Assembly (NCBI GenBank): GCA_033856025.1
Contig: JAWVFQ010000001.1
Location: forward strand, 75,433 to 139,432
Reading direction: 5' to 3'
Source of the DNA: AC-38 sp033856025
GTDB taxonomy: Bacteria; Actinomycetota; Thermoleophilia; Solirubrobacterales; Solirubrobacteraceae
DNA: 64,000 nt
Shown here: positions 8,360-16,225 of the stretch, piece by piece
Numbering within the stretch: the stretch's first letter is position 1
Layout: each line of letters opens with the position of its first letter
Notes under the pieces: model-generated
The model's database searches: none
The model's input: only the letters and a program-made list of their open reading frames with translations
What the model was told of the DNA's origin: nothing
Position numbers and translations under genes: made by a program

Positions 8360-8378
8360 ACCGTAGCACAATCTGTGC
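8360..8378 (-). promoter_or_regulatory. Toxin-antitoxin promoter (-10) with palindromic operator
   Basis: On the minus strand, TACGGT (8365-8360) is the -10 box, 6 bases from the antitoxin ATG. Directly upstream, 8366-8378 is a perfect 13-base inverted repeat, GCACA-ATC-TGTGC. Ribbon-helix-helix antitoxins typically bind such short palindromes and repress their own promoter. The site also lies at roughly the -35 distance for the divergent glycosyltransferase gene (-10 near 8392-8399), so binding could affect both directions. Confidence 0.65.
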
Positions 8379-8411
8379 CACGACCTTCGGCTATACGCTT
8401 CGCGCGCTCCG

Positions 8412-9107
8412 ATGCCGCCCGCGCTGTCCATCCTGATGCCGGTCTACAACGAGGCCGCCACCGTCGAGAAGGCCGTCGCGGAGGTGCTGGCGGCGGACCT
8501 GCCGGTGGACTTCGAGTTGATCGTCGTGGACGACGGGTCGACCGACGGGACGTCGGAGATCCTCGGCGCCGCGCAGTGGCCCGAGAACGTCCGGCGCCAC
8601 CGCCACCCGCGCAACCGCGGGAAGGGCGCCGCCGTGCGCACCGCCCTGCAGCACGCCCAGGGCCGCGTCTGCGCGGTCCTCGACGCCGACCTGGAGTACG
8701 ACCCGGCCGACCTGGCCGGCCTGCTGGAGCCCGTGCTCGAGCACAAGGTCAACGTCGTGTTCGGCGTGCGCGCCTTCGACGGGTACACGAGCCACTCGTT
8801 CCTCTACGTGCTGGGCAACCGCGGCGTCACGCTGGCCGCGAACATCCTGTTCAACGTCTACCTCAAGGACCTCATGACCTGCCACAAGGTCATCGACACC
8901 GAGCTGTTCCGCAGCCTGCCGCTGCGAGCCGACCGCTTCGACTTCGAGCCCGAGATCGCCGCGCGCCTGGTCCAGAAAGGCGAGCGCATCTTCGAGATGC
9001 CGGTGAGCTACAAGGCCCGCGCCACCGCCGAGGGCAAGAAGCTCACCGCCTACGACGGCGTCCGGGTGCTGGCCACGCTGGTGCGCTGCCGGCTCACGCC
9101 GGCCTAG
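8412..9107 (+). CDS. GT2 glycosyltransferase, polyprenyl-phosphate hexose synthase type
   Basis: 231 aa. GT-A fold glycosyltransferase 2: SILMPVYNEAATVEKAV, VVDDGSTDGT and the DxD-type LDADLEYDP. Length and the absence of membrane segments match soluble DPM1-type enzymes, which transfer mannose or glucose from a nucleotide sugar to polyprenyl phosphate at the inner face of the membrane. The conserved C-terminal EMPVSYKAR segment also fits that subgroup. Its lipid-linked product would be the donor for GT-C membrane transferases; one such gene (9116-10516) converges on it from the other strand. A TATACGCT box lies about 12 bases before the ATG. Confidence 0.85.
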   Translation: MPPALSILMPVYNEAATVEKAVAEVLAADLPVDFELIVVDDGSTDGTSEILGAAQWPENVRRHRHPRNRGKGAAVRTALQHAQGRVCAVLDADLEYDPADLAGLLEPVLEHKVNVVFGVRAFDGYTSHSFLYVLGNRGVTLAANILFNVYLKDLMTCHKVIDTELFRSLPLRADRFDFEPEIAARLVQKGERIFEMPVSYKARATAEGKKLTAYDGVRVLATLVRCRLTPA

Positions 9108-9115
9108 GCGCCCGC

Positions 9116-10516
9116 CTAGACAGTGGCTCGGCGCCGGCCGGCCGCGACCTCGACCAAGAGCCACCCGACGAGCGCCAGCCCGAAGACCCAGCCCGCGACG
9201 AACACGGCGGCCGGGTAGCGCTCGATCCCGGGCGGCGGAGCCGGCACGAAGGGCCAAAGCGTGTGCAGCTTGACGGAGAGCGGCAGGCGCAGGATGTCTC
9301 CGACGTTCGCGTAGAGCCTGTCGGCGTGATGCATGCCCTGGACCGTGAACGCCCAGGTCAGTCCCGCCAGGGGCAGGAAGGCGAGCCGCGCCGCGCGCGA
9401 GTACGCGACCGCGAGCGCCAACGGCACCGCGACCAGGGGCACGACGGGGACCATGAACCGCGCGGCGAAGGCGTACCCGGGCTGTCCCGTCGAGACCACG
9501 AGCACGTAGCCCGCGAACACCAGAGCCGCCAGCGCGCCGGTCCAGCGGTAGCGCCAGACGAGGAGCCCGAGCGCGGCGATCCCGAGAAGATGCGCCGGGG
9601 CGATCGGCAGCCATCCGAACTGCGCGCCGAGCAGGTTGCCCGCCGCGTACTGGTAGACGAACCATCCCTCGTGGTGGACGAAGGCCTTGGTCGCCGGCAG
9701 GCGGTACTGGGCGTCGAGTGCCGGCGATCCGTACCAGGCCCAGAAGGCGACGGACATGGCCAGGAGGCTCACGACGGCGGGCGCGACCGCGGCGCCGGCC
9801 GCCCGCAGTGCGGCGGCGCGCGGGGGCCCGTCCGCGTCGCGCCGGGCGCGGTGGGCCGCGGTCGCGGCGATGCCGACGACGAGCGGCACGGCGAGCACGG
9901 TGTAGCGCACGTGCAGCCACGGGACGAGCGCCGCCACGGCGCCGGCGACGGCCGCCCGCCGGGGGGTCAACGGCCGCGCGAGCGCGATCCACAGCGAGAT
10001 CAGCAGGAGCGTGGCCGCCGGAAGCTCGGGATAGATCTGGCTCGAGAACTGGACGACGGGCAGACTGAACGCGGCGGCGCCCCACACCAGGTAGCACAGC
10101 GGCCCGCGCAGGATCCGCAGCGAGCGCAGGACGCCCAGGAGCGCCATCGCGCCGAGCGCCGCGACGAGGATCAGCTCCTTGCGGATCCATTCGATGTCGT
10201 TGGTTCGCGCCGCCGGCGCGAGCAGAGCCGGCAGCCCGACGTGGTGGACGGAGACGAGCCGGTGCGAGCTCGTATAACGGTACGCGTGGAGGTCCAGCCC
10301 GGCGAACCCGAGCACGCCGGTGACCTCGGCGGGGTCGTAGTAGTCGTTGCTCAGATCGCGGTCGCCGTCGTGCGCGAGGCTGAGCGCCTCCAACACGTAG
10401 TGCGGCTCGTCCCCGAACGGATGGGGGTCGATCTGCTCGTACGCGTCGTAGTAGACGCCGAAGGCGACGAGGAACGCCAGGACGTAGGGCAGCGCCCCTC
10501 GAGCCCGCGGGATCAT
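9116..10516 (-). CDS. Polytopic membrane glycosyltransferase (GT-C, PMT/ArnT-like)
   Basis: 466 aa with roughly ten hydrophobic segments spread over the length. After the first membrane span comes the loop FGDEPHYVLEALSLA with the paired acidic residues (DE) that mark GT-C fold transferases using polyprenyl-phosphate sugars, then HRLVSVHHVGLPALLAPA, a second conserved loop of this superfamily. It would transfer a sugar from a lipid carrier to a glycan or protein on the outer face. ATG at 10516 is preceded by TAGCCT seven bases upstream (10524-10529), so I reject longer in-frame openings. The neighbouring polyprenyl-phosphate hexose synthase makes a plausible donor supplier. The family is diverse and the acceptor is unknown. 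Confidence 0.7.
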   Translation of the reverse strand: MIPRARGALPYVLAFLVAFGVYYDAYEQIDPHPFGDEPHYVLEALSLAHDGDRDLSNDYYDPAEVTGVLGFAGLDLHAYRYTSSHRLVSVHHVGLPALLAPAARTNDIEWIRKELILVAALGAMALLGVLRSLRILRGPLCYLVWGAAAFSLPVVQFSSQIYPELPAATLLLISLWIALARPLTPRRAAVAGAVAALVPWLHVRYTVLAVPLVVGIAATAAHRARRDADGPPRAAALRAAGAAVAPAVVSLLAMSVAFWAWYGSPALDAQYRLPATKAFVHHEGWFVYQYAAGNLLGAQFGWLPIAPAHLLGIAALGLLVWRYRWTGALAALVFAGYVLVVSTGQPGYAFAARFMVPVVPLVAVPLALAVAYSRAARLAFLPLAGLTWAFTVQGMHHADRLYANVGDILRLPLSVKLHTLWPFVPAPPPGIERYPAAVFVAGWVFGLALVGWLLVEVAAGRRRATV

Positions 10517-10573
10517 GCGGCGCAGGCTATGCGACGGCGTCCGTTCCCGTGAGCGGGCATCATTCGACGCCCC

Positions 10574-11116
10574 ATGCGGCGGATCCTCACAGGTCTCGAC
10601 GGGCCGGTGCTCCTCGAGTCCGACATCCACGGCGACGAGCGCGGGTTCTTCCTGGAGACCTTCCGCGCCTCCGAGCTGGCCGAGCTCGGCATTGCCGACG
10701 ACTGGGTGCAGGACAACCACTCACGCTCGCGGCGGGGCGTGGTGCGGGGGATGCATTTCCAGCCGGGGATGGGAAAGCTCGTCCGCTGCGCGCGCGGCAC
10801 GATCCTCGACGTGGCGGTGGACCTGCGCCGTGACGGCGGGGCGTTCGGCCGCTGGGAGGCCGCGGAGCTGTCTGACGCCAATGGCCGCGCCCTGTACGTT
10901 CCCGACGGCTTCGCCCACGGGTTCTGCGTCCTCTCCGACGAGGCGGACGTCCTCTACCGGTGCACCGACTACTACCGCCCCGACCGCGAGGGCGGTTTCG
11001 CCTACGACGACCCGGACGTGGGCATCGAATGGCCGCGCGGCCTCGAGCTGGAGGCCTCCGAGCGCGATCGCGGCGCGCCTCGCCTCGCGGCCATCGCCGA
11101 CTCCCTGCCCTTCTAG
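10574..11116 (+). CDS. dTDP-4-dehydrorhamnose 3,5-epimerase family protein, copy 1
   Basis: 180 aa, the usual length of RmlC. Cupin-fold family motifs are present: DERGFFLETF at 21-30, RGMHFQ with catalytic His61, TILDVAVDLRR with Asp83, and YVPDGFAHGFCVLSD. The family epimerises C3 and C5 of 4-keto-6-deoxyhexose nucleotides; dTDP-4-keto-6-deoxyglucose is the classic substrate, but members working on CDP or GDP sugars occur in cassettes with RfbF/RfbG. No rmlA, rmlB or rmlD is visible in the window. Its TAG stop is the reverse complement overlap (CTAG) of the stop of the dehydratase gene on the other strand. Confidence 0.85.
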   Translation: MRRILTGLDGPVLLESDIHGDERGFFLETFRASELAELGIADDWVQDNHSRSRRGVVRGMHFQPGMGKLVRCARGTILDVAVDLRRDGGAFGRWEAAELSDANGRALYVPDGFAHGFCVLSDEADVLYRCTDYYRPDREGGFAYDDPDVGIEWPRGLELEASERDRGAPRLAAIADSLPF

Positions 11117-12087
11117 GGCGCGCGCAGCGCCTGGGGGTGCTCGCGGTACCAGTCGACGGTACGCGCGAGCCCGCTCTCGAGGTCGTGACGGGGGGCCCAC
11201 CCGCTCATCTCGCGCAGCTTGGTGGAGTCGACCCACTGGCGCGCGATCTCCCCATCCGGCACGCCCTGGCCGCGCACGTCAGGCTCGACGTCGGCGCCGG
11301 CCACCCGGCAGACCATCGAGACCACCTCGAGGACCGAATGCGGTCGGTCGCTGCCCGCGTTGAACGCCTCGCCGGCACCGCGCCCGTCCTCGATCAGACG
11401 ATCGATCGCCAGGTACGCGTCCACCGCGTCCTCGACGTAGATGAAGTCGCGCTCCAGAGTCCCGTCCGACCGGATCACCGGTCGTCGGCCCTGCAGCGCC
11501 GCAGCTACCGACTCGGGGATCAGCCGCGACGCATTGAGGTCCCCGCCGCCGTAGAGGTTCGCGAAGCGAGTGACAGCCACCGGGAGGCCGTAGGTGTGGA
11601 AGTAGGACTGGGCGATCATGTCTGTGGCCGCCTTCGAGACGTCGTACGGGTAGCGAGGACGCAAGGCGAAGTCCTCGCGATAGGGCAGCTCCTCGTGGAT
11701 CCCGTAGGCCTTGTCGGACGCCGCCACGACCACGCGCGGCGAGCCAATGCGCCGGCAAGCGTCCAGCAGCGTCCACGTGCCGCGGATGTTCGTCTCGAAG
11801 GTCGGCACGGGGGAGCGGTGCGCGATCCCCACGATCGTCTGCGCCGCCAGGTGGAACACGGTGTCGACGCCGTAGTCCGCCAGGACCCGCTCCATCAGCT
11901 GGCCGTCGACCAGGTCGCCGCGCACGACGTTGACGTGAGCCTCGGTGCCCTCGAGCACCAGGGGCGAGCGCAGGTCGACGTCGCGCTTGAGCGCCGTGAC
12001 CGCGGCGCCGTCGCGCAGGAGTGCCTTCACGAGCCAGGAGCCGAGGAGGCCGTAGGCGCCCGTGACGAACACCGACGGTGCGCTCAC
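11113..12087 (-). CDS. rfbG: CDP-glucose 4,6-dehydratase
   Basis: 324 aa extended SDR. FVTGAYGLLGSWLVKAL carries the NAD motif; AASDKAYG at 122-129 and the catalytic YDVSK at 148-152 are the signature of CDP-glucose 4,6-dehydratases, as is the RPRYPYDVSK context. It forms CDP-4-keto-6-deoxyglucose from CDP-glucose. The GTG at 12087 overlaps the TGA of the cytidylyltransferase upstream (GTGA), so the two steps are translationally coupled, which strongly supports the CDP rather than dTDP assignment. Its stop shares a CTAG with the convergent 3,5-epimerase gene. C-terminal residues are normal for the family. Confidence 0.88.
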   Translation of the reverse strand: MSAPSVFVTGAYGLLGSWLVKALLRDGAAVTALKRDVDLRSPLVLEGTEAHVNVVRGDLVDGQLMERVLADYGVDTVFHLAAQTIVGIAHRSPVPTFETNIRGTWTLLDACRRIGSPRVVVAASDKAYGIHEELPYREDFALRPRYPYDVSKAATDMIAQSYFHTYGLPVAVTRFANLYGGGDLNASRLIPESVAAALQGRRPVIRSDGTLERDFIYVEDAVDAYLAIDRLIEDGRGAGEAFNAGSDRPHSVLEVVSMVCRVAGADVEPDVRGQGVPDGEIARQWVDSTKLREMSGWAPRHDLESGLARTVDWYREHPQALRAP

Positions 12088-12803
12088 GCCCACACCTTCC
12101 ACGGGGCCTGCCCGTCGCGCCACAGGTCGTTGAGCAGGACCGCGTCCTTGTAGGTGTCCATGCAGTCCCAGAACCCTTCGTGGCGGTAGGCGTGCAACTG
12201 CCCGTCGGCGGCGAGGCGCTCGAGCGGCTCGCGCTCCAGGACGCTGTCCTCCTCGAGGTAGTCGAAGACAGTCGGCTCGAAGCAGAAGAAGCCTCCGTTG
12301 ACCCAGTGCTCGGAGCGCGGCTTCTCGGCGAAGCCGCGGACACGCCCGTCGCCGTTCAGCTCGGTGATGCCGAACTGGAGATACGGCCGCACCACCGTGA
12401 TGGTCGCGGTGCCGCCGTGGCCGGCGTGGTAGCCCACCAGGTCGCGCAGGTCGATGTCGGCCACGCCGTCCCCGTACGTCGCGCAGAACGTCCGCTCGCC
12501 GATGTGCTCGCGCGCGAGCTTGACCCGCCCGCCGGTCGGCGTCTCCAGGCCGGTGTCCACGCAGCGCACGTCGAGGCCGCCGAGGTCCGCGGCGGCGACG
12601 AACTCCTCGATCAGGTGCGCCTTGTACCCCAGGCAGAGCACGAAGCGCTTGAACCCCTGCCCGGCATAGATCTGCACGATGTGCCACAGGATCGGCCGCC
12701 CGCCCACCTCCACGAGGGGCTTGGGTATCGAGTGGGTGTGCTCCTGCAGCCGCGTGCCGCGGCCGCCACACAGGATCGCGACCGTGTCGACGGGGGGGCT
12801 CAT
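12084..12803 (-). CDS. rfbF: Glucose-1-phosphate cytidylyltransferase
   Basis: 239 aa. Nucleotidyltransferase fold with ILCGGRGTRLQEHTHSIPKP near the N-terminus (residues 10-29), then VEVGGRPILWHI, CATYGDGVADIDL, VNGGFFCFEP and FWDCMDTYKD, all as in RfbF. It makes CDP-glucose from CTP and glucose 1-phosphate and so commits carbon to the CDP-deoxysugar branch. It is the first gene of a two-gene operon with the dehydratase. On the minus strand CATAAT (12818-12813) sits 9 bases before the ATG and is a good -10. The divergent gene at 12867 has its own TACGGT box in the same intergenic stretch. Confidence 0.92.
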   Translation of the reverse strand: MSPPVDTVAILCGGRGTRLQEHTHSIPKPLVEVGGRPILWHIVQIYAGQGFKRFVLCLGYKAHLIEEFVAAADLGGLDVRCVDTGLETPTGGRVKLAREHIGERTFCATYGDGVADIDLRDLVGYHAGHGGTATITVVRPYLQFGITELNGDGRVRGFAEKPRSEHWVNGGFFCFEPTVFDYLEEDSVLEREPLERLAADGQLHAYRHEGFWDCMDTYKDAVLLNDLWRDGQAPWKVWA

Positions 12804-12850
12804 GCGGTCTGCATTATGAGCGCCGGGCCTCGCACGCGGCTCTCACTCGC

Positions 12851-12856
12851 TACGGT
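12851..12856 (+). promoter_or_regulatory. -10 box of the second 3,5-epimerase-family gene
   Basis: TACGGT ends 10 bases before the ATG at 12867. It faces the CATAAT box of the cytidylyltransferase promoter on the other strand, making a compact divergent promoter region between 12804 and 12866. Confidence 0.45.
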
Positions 12857-12866
12857 CCGCCGGCGG

Positions 12867-13409
12867 ATGGAGTTCCGGGAGTTGAGCCTGGCTGGCGCGT
12901 ACGTCGTGGCCATCGACTATGCCCGCGACGAGCGCGGGGCCTTCGGCCGCACCTTCGACGCGGACGAGTTCGCGGCGCGCGGGCTCGACTCCGCCGTCGC
13001 GCAATGCAGCGTGTCGGTCAACCGGCTCGCGGGCACGCTGCGGGGCCTCCACTTCCAGGTCGATCCGCACGCGGAGGCCAAGCTCGTCCGCTGCTCGCGC
13101 GGCGCCATCTTCGACGTCATCGTCGACCTGCGCCGCGAGTCCGCGAGCCACTGCCGCTGGGAAGCGGTCGAGCTCACGCCGGAGAACGCGCTGACGCTCT
13201 ACATCCCGCCGGGGATGGCGCACGGTTTCCAGACGCTTGCGGACGACACCGAGGTGACCTACCAGATGAACCATCCCCACGAGCCCGCGGCGGCGTCGGG
13301 CGTCCGCTGGGACGACCCGGCGTTCGCGGTCACCTGGCCGGCCCCTCCCGCCGGCCGGGAGCGCTTGATGTCGGCGCGGGACCGGGCGTTTCCGGACTAC
13401 GCGGCTTGA
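12867..13409 (+). CDS. dTDP-4-dehydrorhamnose 3,5-epimerase family protein, copy 2
   Basis: 180 aa, same family and length as the gene at 10574 but clearly divergent. It retains DERGAFGRTFDADEF, SVNRLAGTLRGLHFQ, AIFDVIVDLRRES and YIPPGMAHGFQTLADDTEV. In CDP-deoxysugar cassettes this kind of protein acts as a 3- or 3,5-epimerase on the 4-keto intermediate before or after C-methylation. It lies between the cytidylyltransferase and the C-methyltransferase, so I link this copy, more than the first, to the CDP pathway (inference). The 3' end overlaps the convergent formyltransferase gene by 80 bases. Confidence 0.82.
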   Translation: MEFRELSLAGAYVVAIDYARDERGAFGRTFDADEFAARGLDSAVAQCSVSVNRLAGTLRGLHFQVDPHAEAKLVRCSRGAIFDVIVDLRRESASHCRWEAVELTPENALTLYIPPGMAHGFQTLADDTEVTYQMNHPHEPAAASGVRWDDPAFAVTWPAPPAGRERLMSARDRAFPDYAA

Positions 13410-14166
13410 TCGTGACGCGGGCCTCGTAGCGCACGCCGTCGTCCTCGAACCACGCGCCGGGGTGCGGGGGGAACGTCCGGGCGCGCAGCAGGTTCAACAG
13501 GTCTCTCCCGGTGTACGAAGCGTCCAGGTCGATGCGCGACGCCGGCTCCAGCTCGGCCTCGAGATGCGTCCTGTGTCCGGCCGCCGGCTGCTCGGTGCGG
13601 GGGATGTCTCCCACCCGGATCCGGGGCCAGCTGTCGGAGAAGAGCTCGAGGATCGCCTCGCGCGCGCGCCGGTGCAGCGAGCCGCCGGTGTCGGTCCATC
13701 CCACCGGAAGCTCGCGCTGGAAGGCCACCGGCCCCGCGTCGACGTCGGCGGTCGCATGGTGGATCGTCACGCCGAACGGCGTTCCCTCGACGAGCGCCCA
13801 GAAGTTCGGATGCTTTCCGCGACCGTGGGGCAGGAGGCTCGGGTGGAAATTGAGACAGCCGAGGGGGGCCGCCTCGAGCAGCCGCCCGGGCAGGATGTAC
13901 GGCCACCATGCCATCACCAGGAGGTCGGGACGCGCCTGCGCCAGGCGCTGCGCGCCGGCGTCCGTGCGCAGGTCGTCGCTCGTCAGCACCAGCTCGCACG
14001 ATTCCCGCAGGACGTCGCGGATGTCGGCCCCCAGCGGGTCGCGCACGTCCGTGACCAGGCAACAGGGCGGATCGCCACTCACGGACAGGCGGCGAACCAC
14101 TCCCAGGCCGACCTCGCCGGCTGCCAGGAGGGCCACGCGGACGGGGTCTTCGCGAGCGGTCAGCAC
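13330..14166 (-). CDS. Formyltransferase-fold protein, probable sugar N-formyltransferase
   Basis: 278 aa. The formyltransferase catalytic triad is intact: Asn106 and His108 in LNFHPSLLPHGRG and Asp143 in HHATADVDAGPVAFQ. Proteins of this fold use N10-formyltetrahydrofolate to formylate methionyl-tRNA, GAR or amino sugars. This one is short, lacks the tRNA-binding C-terminal domain of Fmt, and sits among deoxysugar genes two genes from a sugar aminotransferase, so a nucleotide-amino-sugar formyltransferase is the best reading. GTG at 14166 is chosen because TACGCT (14174-14179) lies 7 bases upstream and longer openings would overlap the divergent gene. The last 22 or so residues, Pro/Ser-rich, are encoded antisense to the 3,5-epimerase gene. 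Confidence 0.78.
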   Translation of the reverse strand: MLTAREDPVRVALLAAGEVGLGVVRRLSVSGDPPCCLVTDVRDPLGADIRDVLRESCELVLTSDDLRTDAGAQRLAQARPDLLVMAWWPYILPGRLLEAAPLGCLNFHPSLLPHGRGKHPNFWALVEGTPFGVTIHHATADVDAGPVAFQRELPVGWTDTGGSLHRRAREAILELFSDSWPRIRVGDIPRTEQPAAGHRTHLEAELEPASRIDLDASYTGRDLLNLLRARTFPPHPGAWFEDDGVRYEARVTIKPRSPETPGPAPTSSAPGRREGPAR

Positions 14167-14173
14167 GCCGGGC

Positions 14174-14210
14174 AGCGTAGCCCGGATGGCCCAGACCGGC
14201 TCGCTAGGAT
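14174..14210. promoter_or_regulatory. Divergent -10 boxes, formyltransferase and C-methyltransferase genes
   Basis: Minus strand TACGCT (14179-14174) is 7 bases from the GTG at 14166; plus strand TAGGAT (14205-14210) is 9 bases from the GTG at 14220. Both genes would have leaders of only a few bases. The pair of GTG starts without clear ribosome sites fits this picture. Confidence 0.45.
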
Positions 14211-14219
14211 CGGCGCCCC

Positions 14220-15494
14220 GTGCCGCCCGTCGCCCCGTCTCCGTCGAGTCGCTCGTCCGCGTCACAGCCGTCGCGCGTCTGCCGGGCCTGCGGATCGCGC
14301 CTGGAGGTCGTCTTCGCGGACCTCGGCAACGCGCCTCTATCCAACTCCTACCTGTCGGAGCTCGAGCTCGACACGGTCGAGCACTTCTATCCGCTCCGGG
14401 TCTTCGTGTGCGGGGAGTGCTTCCTCGTCCAGCTCGAGGAGTTCGAGTCGGCGAAAGCGATCTTCAGCGACTACGCGTACTTCTCCTCGTACTCGTCGTC
14501 GTGGCTGGACCATTCGCGTCGGTACGCGGAGCGGATGATCGGGGAGCTCGGCCTGGGCGCGGACAGCCAGGTGGTCGAGGTGGCGAGCAACGACGGCTAT
14601 CTGCTCCAGTACTTCGCGGCCCAGGGCGTGCCGATCCTGGGCATCGAGCCCGCCGTCAACGTGGCGAAGACGGCGGTCGAGCGGGGGATCCCCACGATCG
14701 TGGAGTTCTTCGGCGCCGCCTCCGCCACGCGTCTCGCCGACCAGCGCCAGGCGGAGCTGATCGTGGCCAACAACGTCATGGCGCATGTCCCCGACATCAA
14801 CGACTTCATCGAGGGCTTCCGGATCCTGCTCGCCCCCCAGGGCAGGGTCACCGGTGAGTTCCCGCACCTCGCGCGGCTCATCGCCGAGGAGCAGTTCGAC
14901 ACCATCTACCACGAGCACTTCTCCTATTTCTCGCTGATGACGCTGCGCCGCATCTTCAACTCGCACGGCCTCGAGATCTTCGACGTGGAGAGGCTGGCGA
15001 CGCACGGAGGCTCCCTGCGCATCCACGCCGGCCACGCCTCCGAGCACGCGTCGGTATCGCCGGCCGTCGAGGAGGTGCTGCACGAGGAGCGTGAGCTGGA
15101 CCTCGACACGCTGGCGCCCTACCAGGCGTTTGGCGAGGTCTGCGTGGCGGGGAAGCTCGACCTCCTCACGTTCCTCATCGAGGCGAAGAGGTCGGGAAGG
15201 TCGGTCGCGGGCTACGGGGCGCCCGCCAAGGCGAACACCCTTCTCAACTACTGCGGGGTGGGCCCGGAGCTGCTGCCCTACACGGTCGACCTCAACCCCC
15301 ACAAGCAGGACAGGTACCTGCCCGGCACGCACATTCCCATCAGTGCCCCCGACCGGATCCGCGAGGAGCGTCCCGACTACGTGATGCTCCTGCCGTGGAA
15401 CATCGCCGGCGAGATCATGGAGCAGCTGGCGTTCGTGCGTGACTGGGGAGGCCGGTTCGTGATGCCCCGGCCGCGTGTGGAGGTCATCGAGTGA
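14220..15494 (+). CDS. SAM-dependent sugar C-methyltransferase (NDP-hexose C-methyltransferase type)
   Basis: 424 aa with the three-part layout of sugar C3-methyltransferases such as TylC3: an N-terminal zinc site (Cys21, Cys24, Cys64, Cys67 in CRAC and CGEC), a central SAM domain with VVEVASNDGYLLQYF (118-132), and a C-terminal Rossmann-like domain with GYGAPAKANTLLNYCG. YHEHFSYFSL carries the expected His-Glu-His region. The enzyme methylates a carbon next to the keto group of a 4-keto-6-deoxy nucleotide sugar, giving a branched sugar. It leads an operon with the CmcI-like and aminotransferase genes, joined by GTGA and ATGA overlaps. Confidence 0.88.
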   Translation: MPPVAPSPSSRSSASQPSRVCRACGSRLEVVFADLGNAPLSNSYLSELELDTVEHFYPLRVFVCGECFLVQLEEFESAKAIFSDYAYFSSYSSSWLDHSRRYAERMIGELGLGADSQVVEVASNDGYLLQYFAAQGVPILGIEPAVNVAKTAVERGIPTIVEFFGAASATRLADQRQAELIVANNVMAHVPDINDFIEGFRILLAPQGRVTGEFPHLARLIAEEQFDTIYHEHFSYFSLMTLRRIFNSHGLEIFDVERLATHGGSLRIHAGHASEHASVSPAVEEVLHEERELDLDTLAPYQAFGEVCVAGKLDLLTFLIEAKRSGRSVAGYGAPAKANTLLNYCGVGPELLPYTVDLNPHKQDRYLPGTHIPISAPDRIREERPDYVMLLPWNIAGEIMEQLAFVRDWGGRFVMPRPRVEVIE

Positions 15495-16225
15495 ACGACG
15501 ACGAGGCCTTCCGCGAGGAGGGCATCCGCAACGCGGCGCGGATGGCCGAGAGCGACGAGCTTCACGACCTCTCCATCCGCTGGATCAACCGCAGCGCGGA
15601 GTTCAAGTACACGTACAACTTCCGCTGGTTGGGGCTCCCGGTGATCCAGTACCCGGCGGACATCGTTGCCCTGCAGGAGATCGTGTGGGAGGTCAAGCCC
15701 GACCTCATCGTGGAGACGGGAGTCGCCCGCGGCGGGTCCCTCGTCCTCTACGCCTCCCTCCTGGAGCTGATCGGCGGTCCGGGGCAGGTCGTGGGAGTCG
15801 AGATCAACCTCCGCGACCCGAACCGCAAGGCCATCGAGGCCCATCCCCTGGCGAAGCGCATCAGCTTCGTCGAAGGGTCCTCGACCAGCCCCGAGGTGCT
15901 CGACCAGGTCGCGGAGCTGGCGCAGCGAGCCGAGCGGGTCATGGTCGTCCTGGACTCGAACCACACGCACGAGCACGTGCTGGACGAGCTCAAGGCCTAC
16001 AGCCCGCTCGTGACGCTCGGCAGCTACCTCGTCGTGCTGGACACGGTCGTGGCGGACATGCCACCCGAGGCGTTTCCCGACCGGCCGTGGGGTCCGGATT
16101 CCAACCCGCGAACCGCGGTGCGGGAGTTCCTCGGAACAGACGACCGGTTCGAGCTCGACGAGGCGTTCGCCCGGCGCCTGCTCATATCGGTCGCGCCCGA
16201 CGGATACCTGCGCCGCGTTCGATGA
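15491..16225 (+). CDS. CmcI-family protein (annotated cephalosporin hydroxylase), likely sugar methyltransferase
   Basis: 244 aa of the CmcI family: FKYTYNFRWLGLPVIQYPAD, VKPDLIVETGVARGGSLVLY (SAM-type glycine loop), VGVEINLRDP, VLDSNHTHEHVLDEL and DMPPEAFPDRPWG. The family name comes from cephamycin biosynthesis, but its fold is that of a SAM-dependent methyltransferase, and members are common in polysaccharide loci, where sugar O-methylation is the usual proposal. It begins with GTG overlapping the stop of the C-methyltransferase gene and ends in an ATGA overlap with the aminotransferase gene, so it is part of the deoxysugar operon. No beta-lactam genes are nearby. The site of methylation cannot be deduced. 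Confidence 0.82.
   Translation: MNDDEAFREEGIRNAARMAESDELHDLSIRWINRSAEFKYTYNFRWLGLPVIQYPADIVALQEIVWEVKPDLIVETGVARGGSLVLYASLLELIGGPGQVVGVEINLRDPNRKAIEAHPLAKRISFVEGSSTSPEVLDQVAELAQRAERVMVVLDSNHTHEHVLDELKAYSPLVTLGSYLVVLDTVVADMPPEAFPDRPWGPDSNPRTAVREFLGTDDRFELDEAFARRLLISVAPDGYLRRVR

Noticed and set aside
7791..8381. A longer toxin frame starting near 8381
   Set aside because: The extra 91 residues are encoded across the antitoxin gene in another frame and lack MazF features; GTG 8108 gives the normal family length.
10574..13409. A complete dTDP-L-rhamnose pathway based on two RmlC-like genes
   Set aside because: No rmlA, rmlB or rmlD is in the window; the nearby nucleotidyltransferase and dehydratase are of the CDP-glucose type.
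15491..16225. Beta-lactam biosynthesis suggested by the cephalosporin hydroxylase name
   Set aside because: No ACV synthetase, isopenicillin synthase or related gene is present, and the gene is coupled to sugar-modifying genes.
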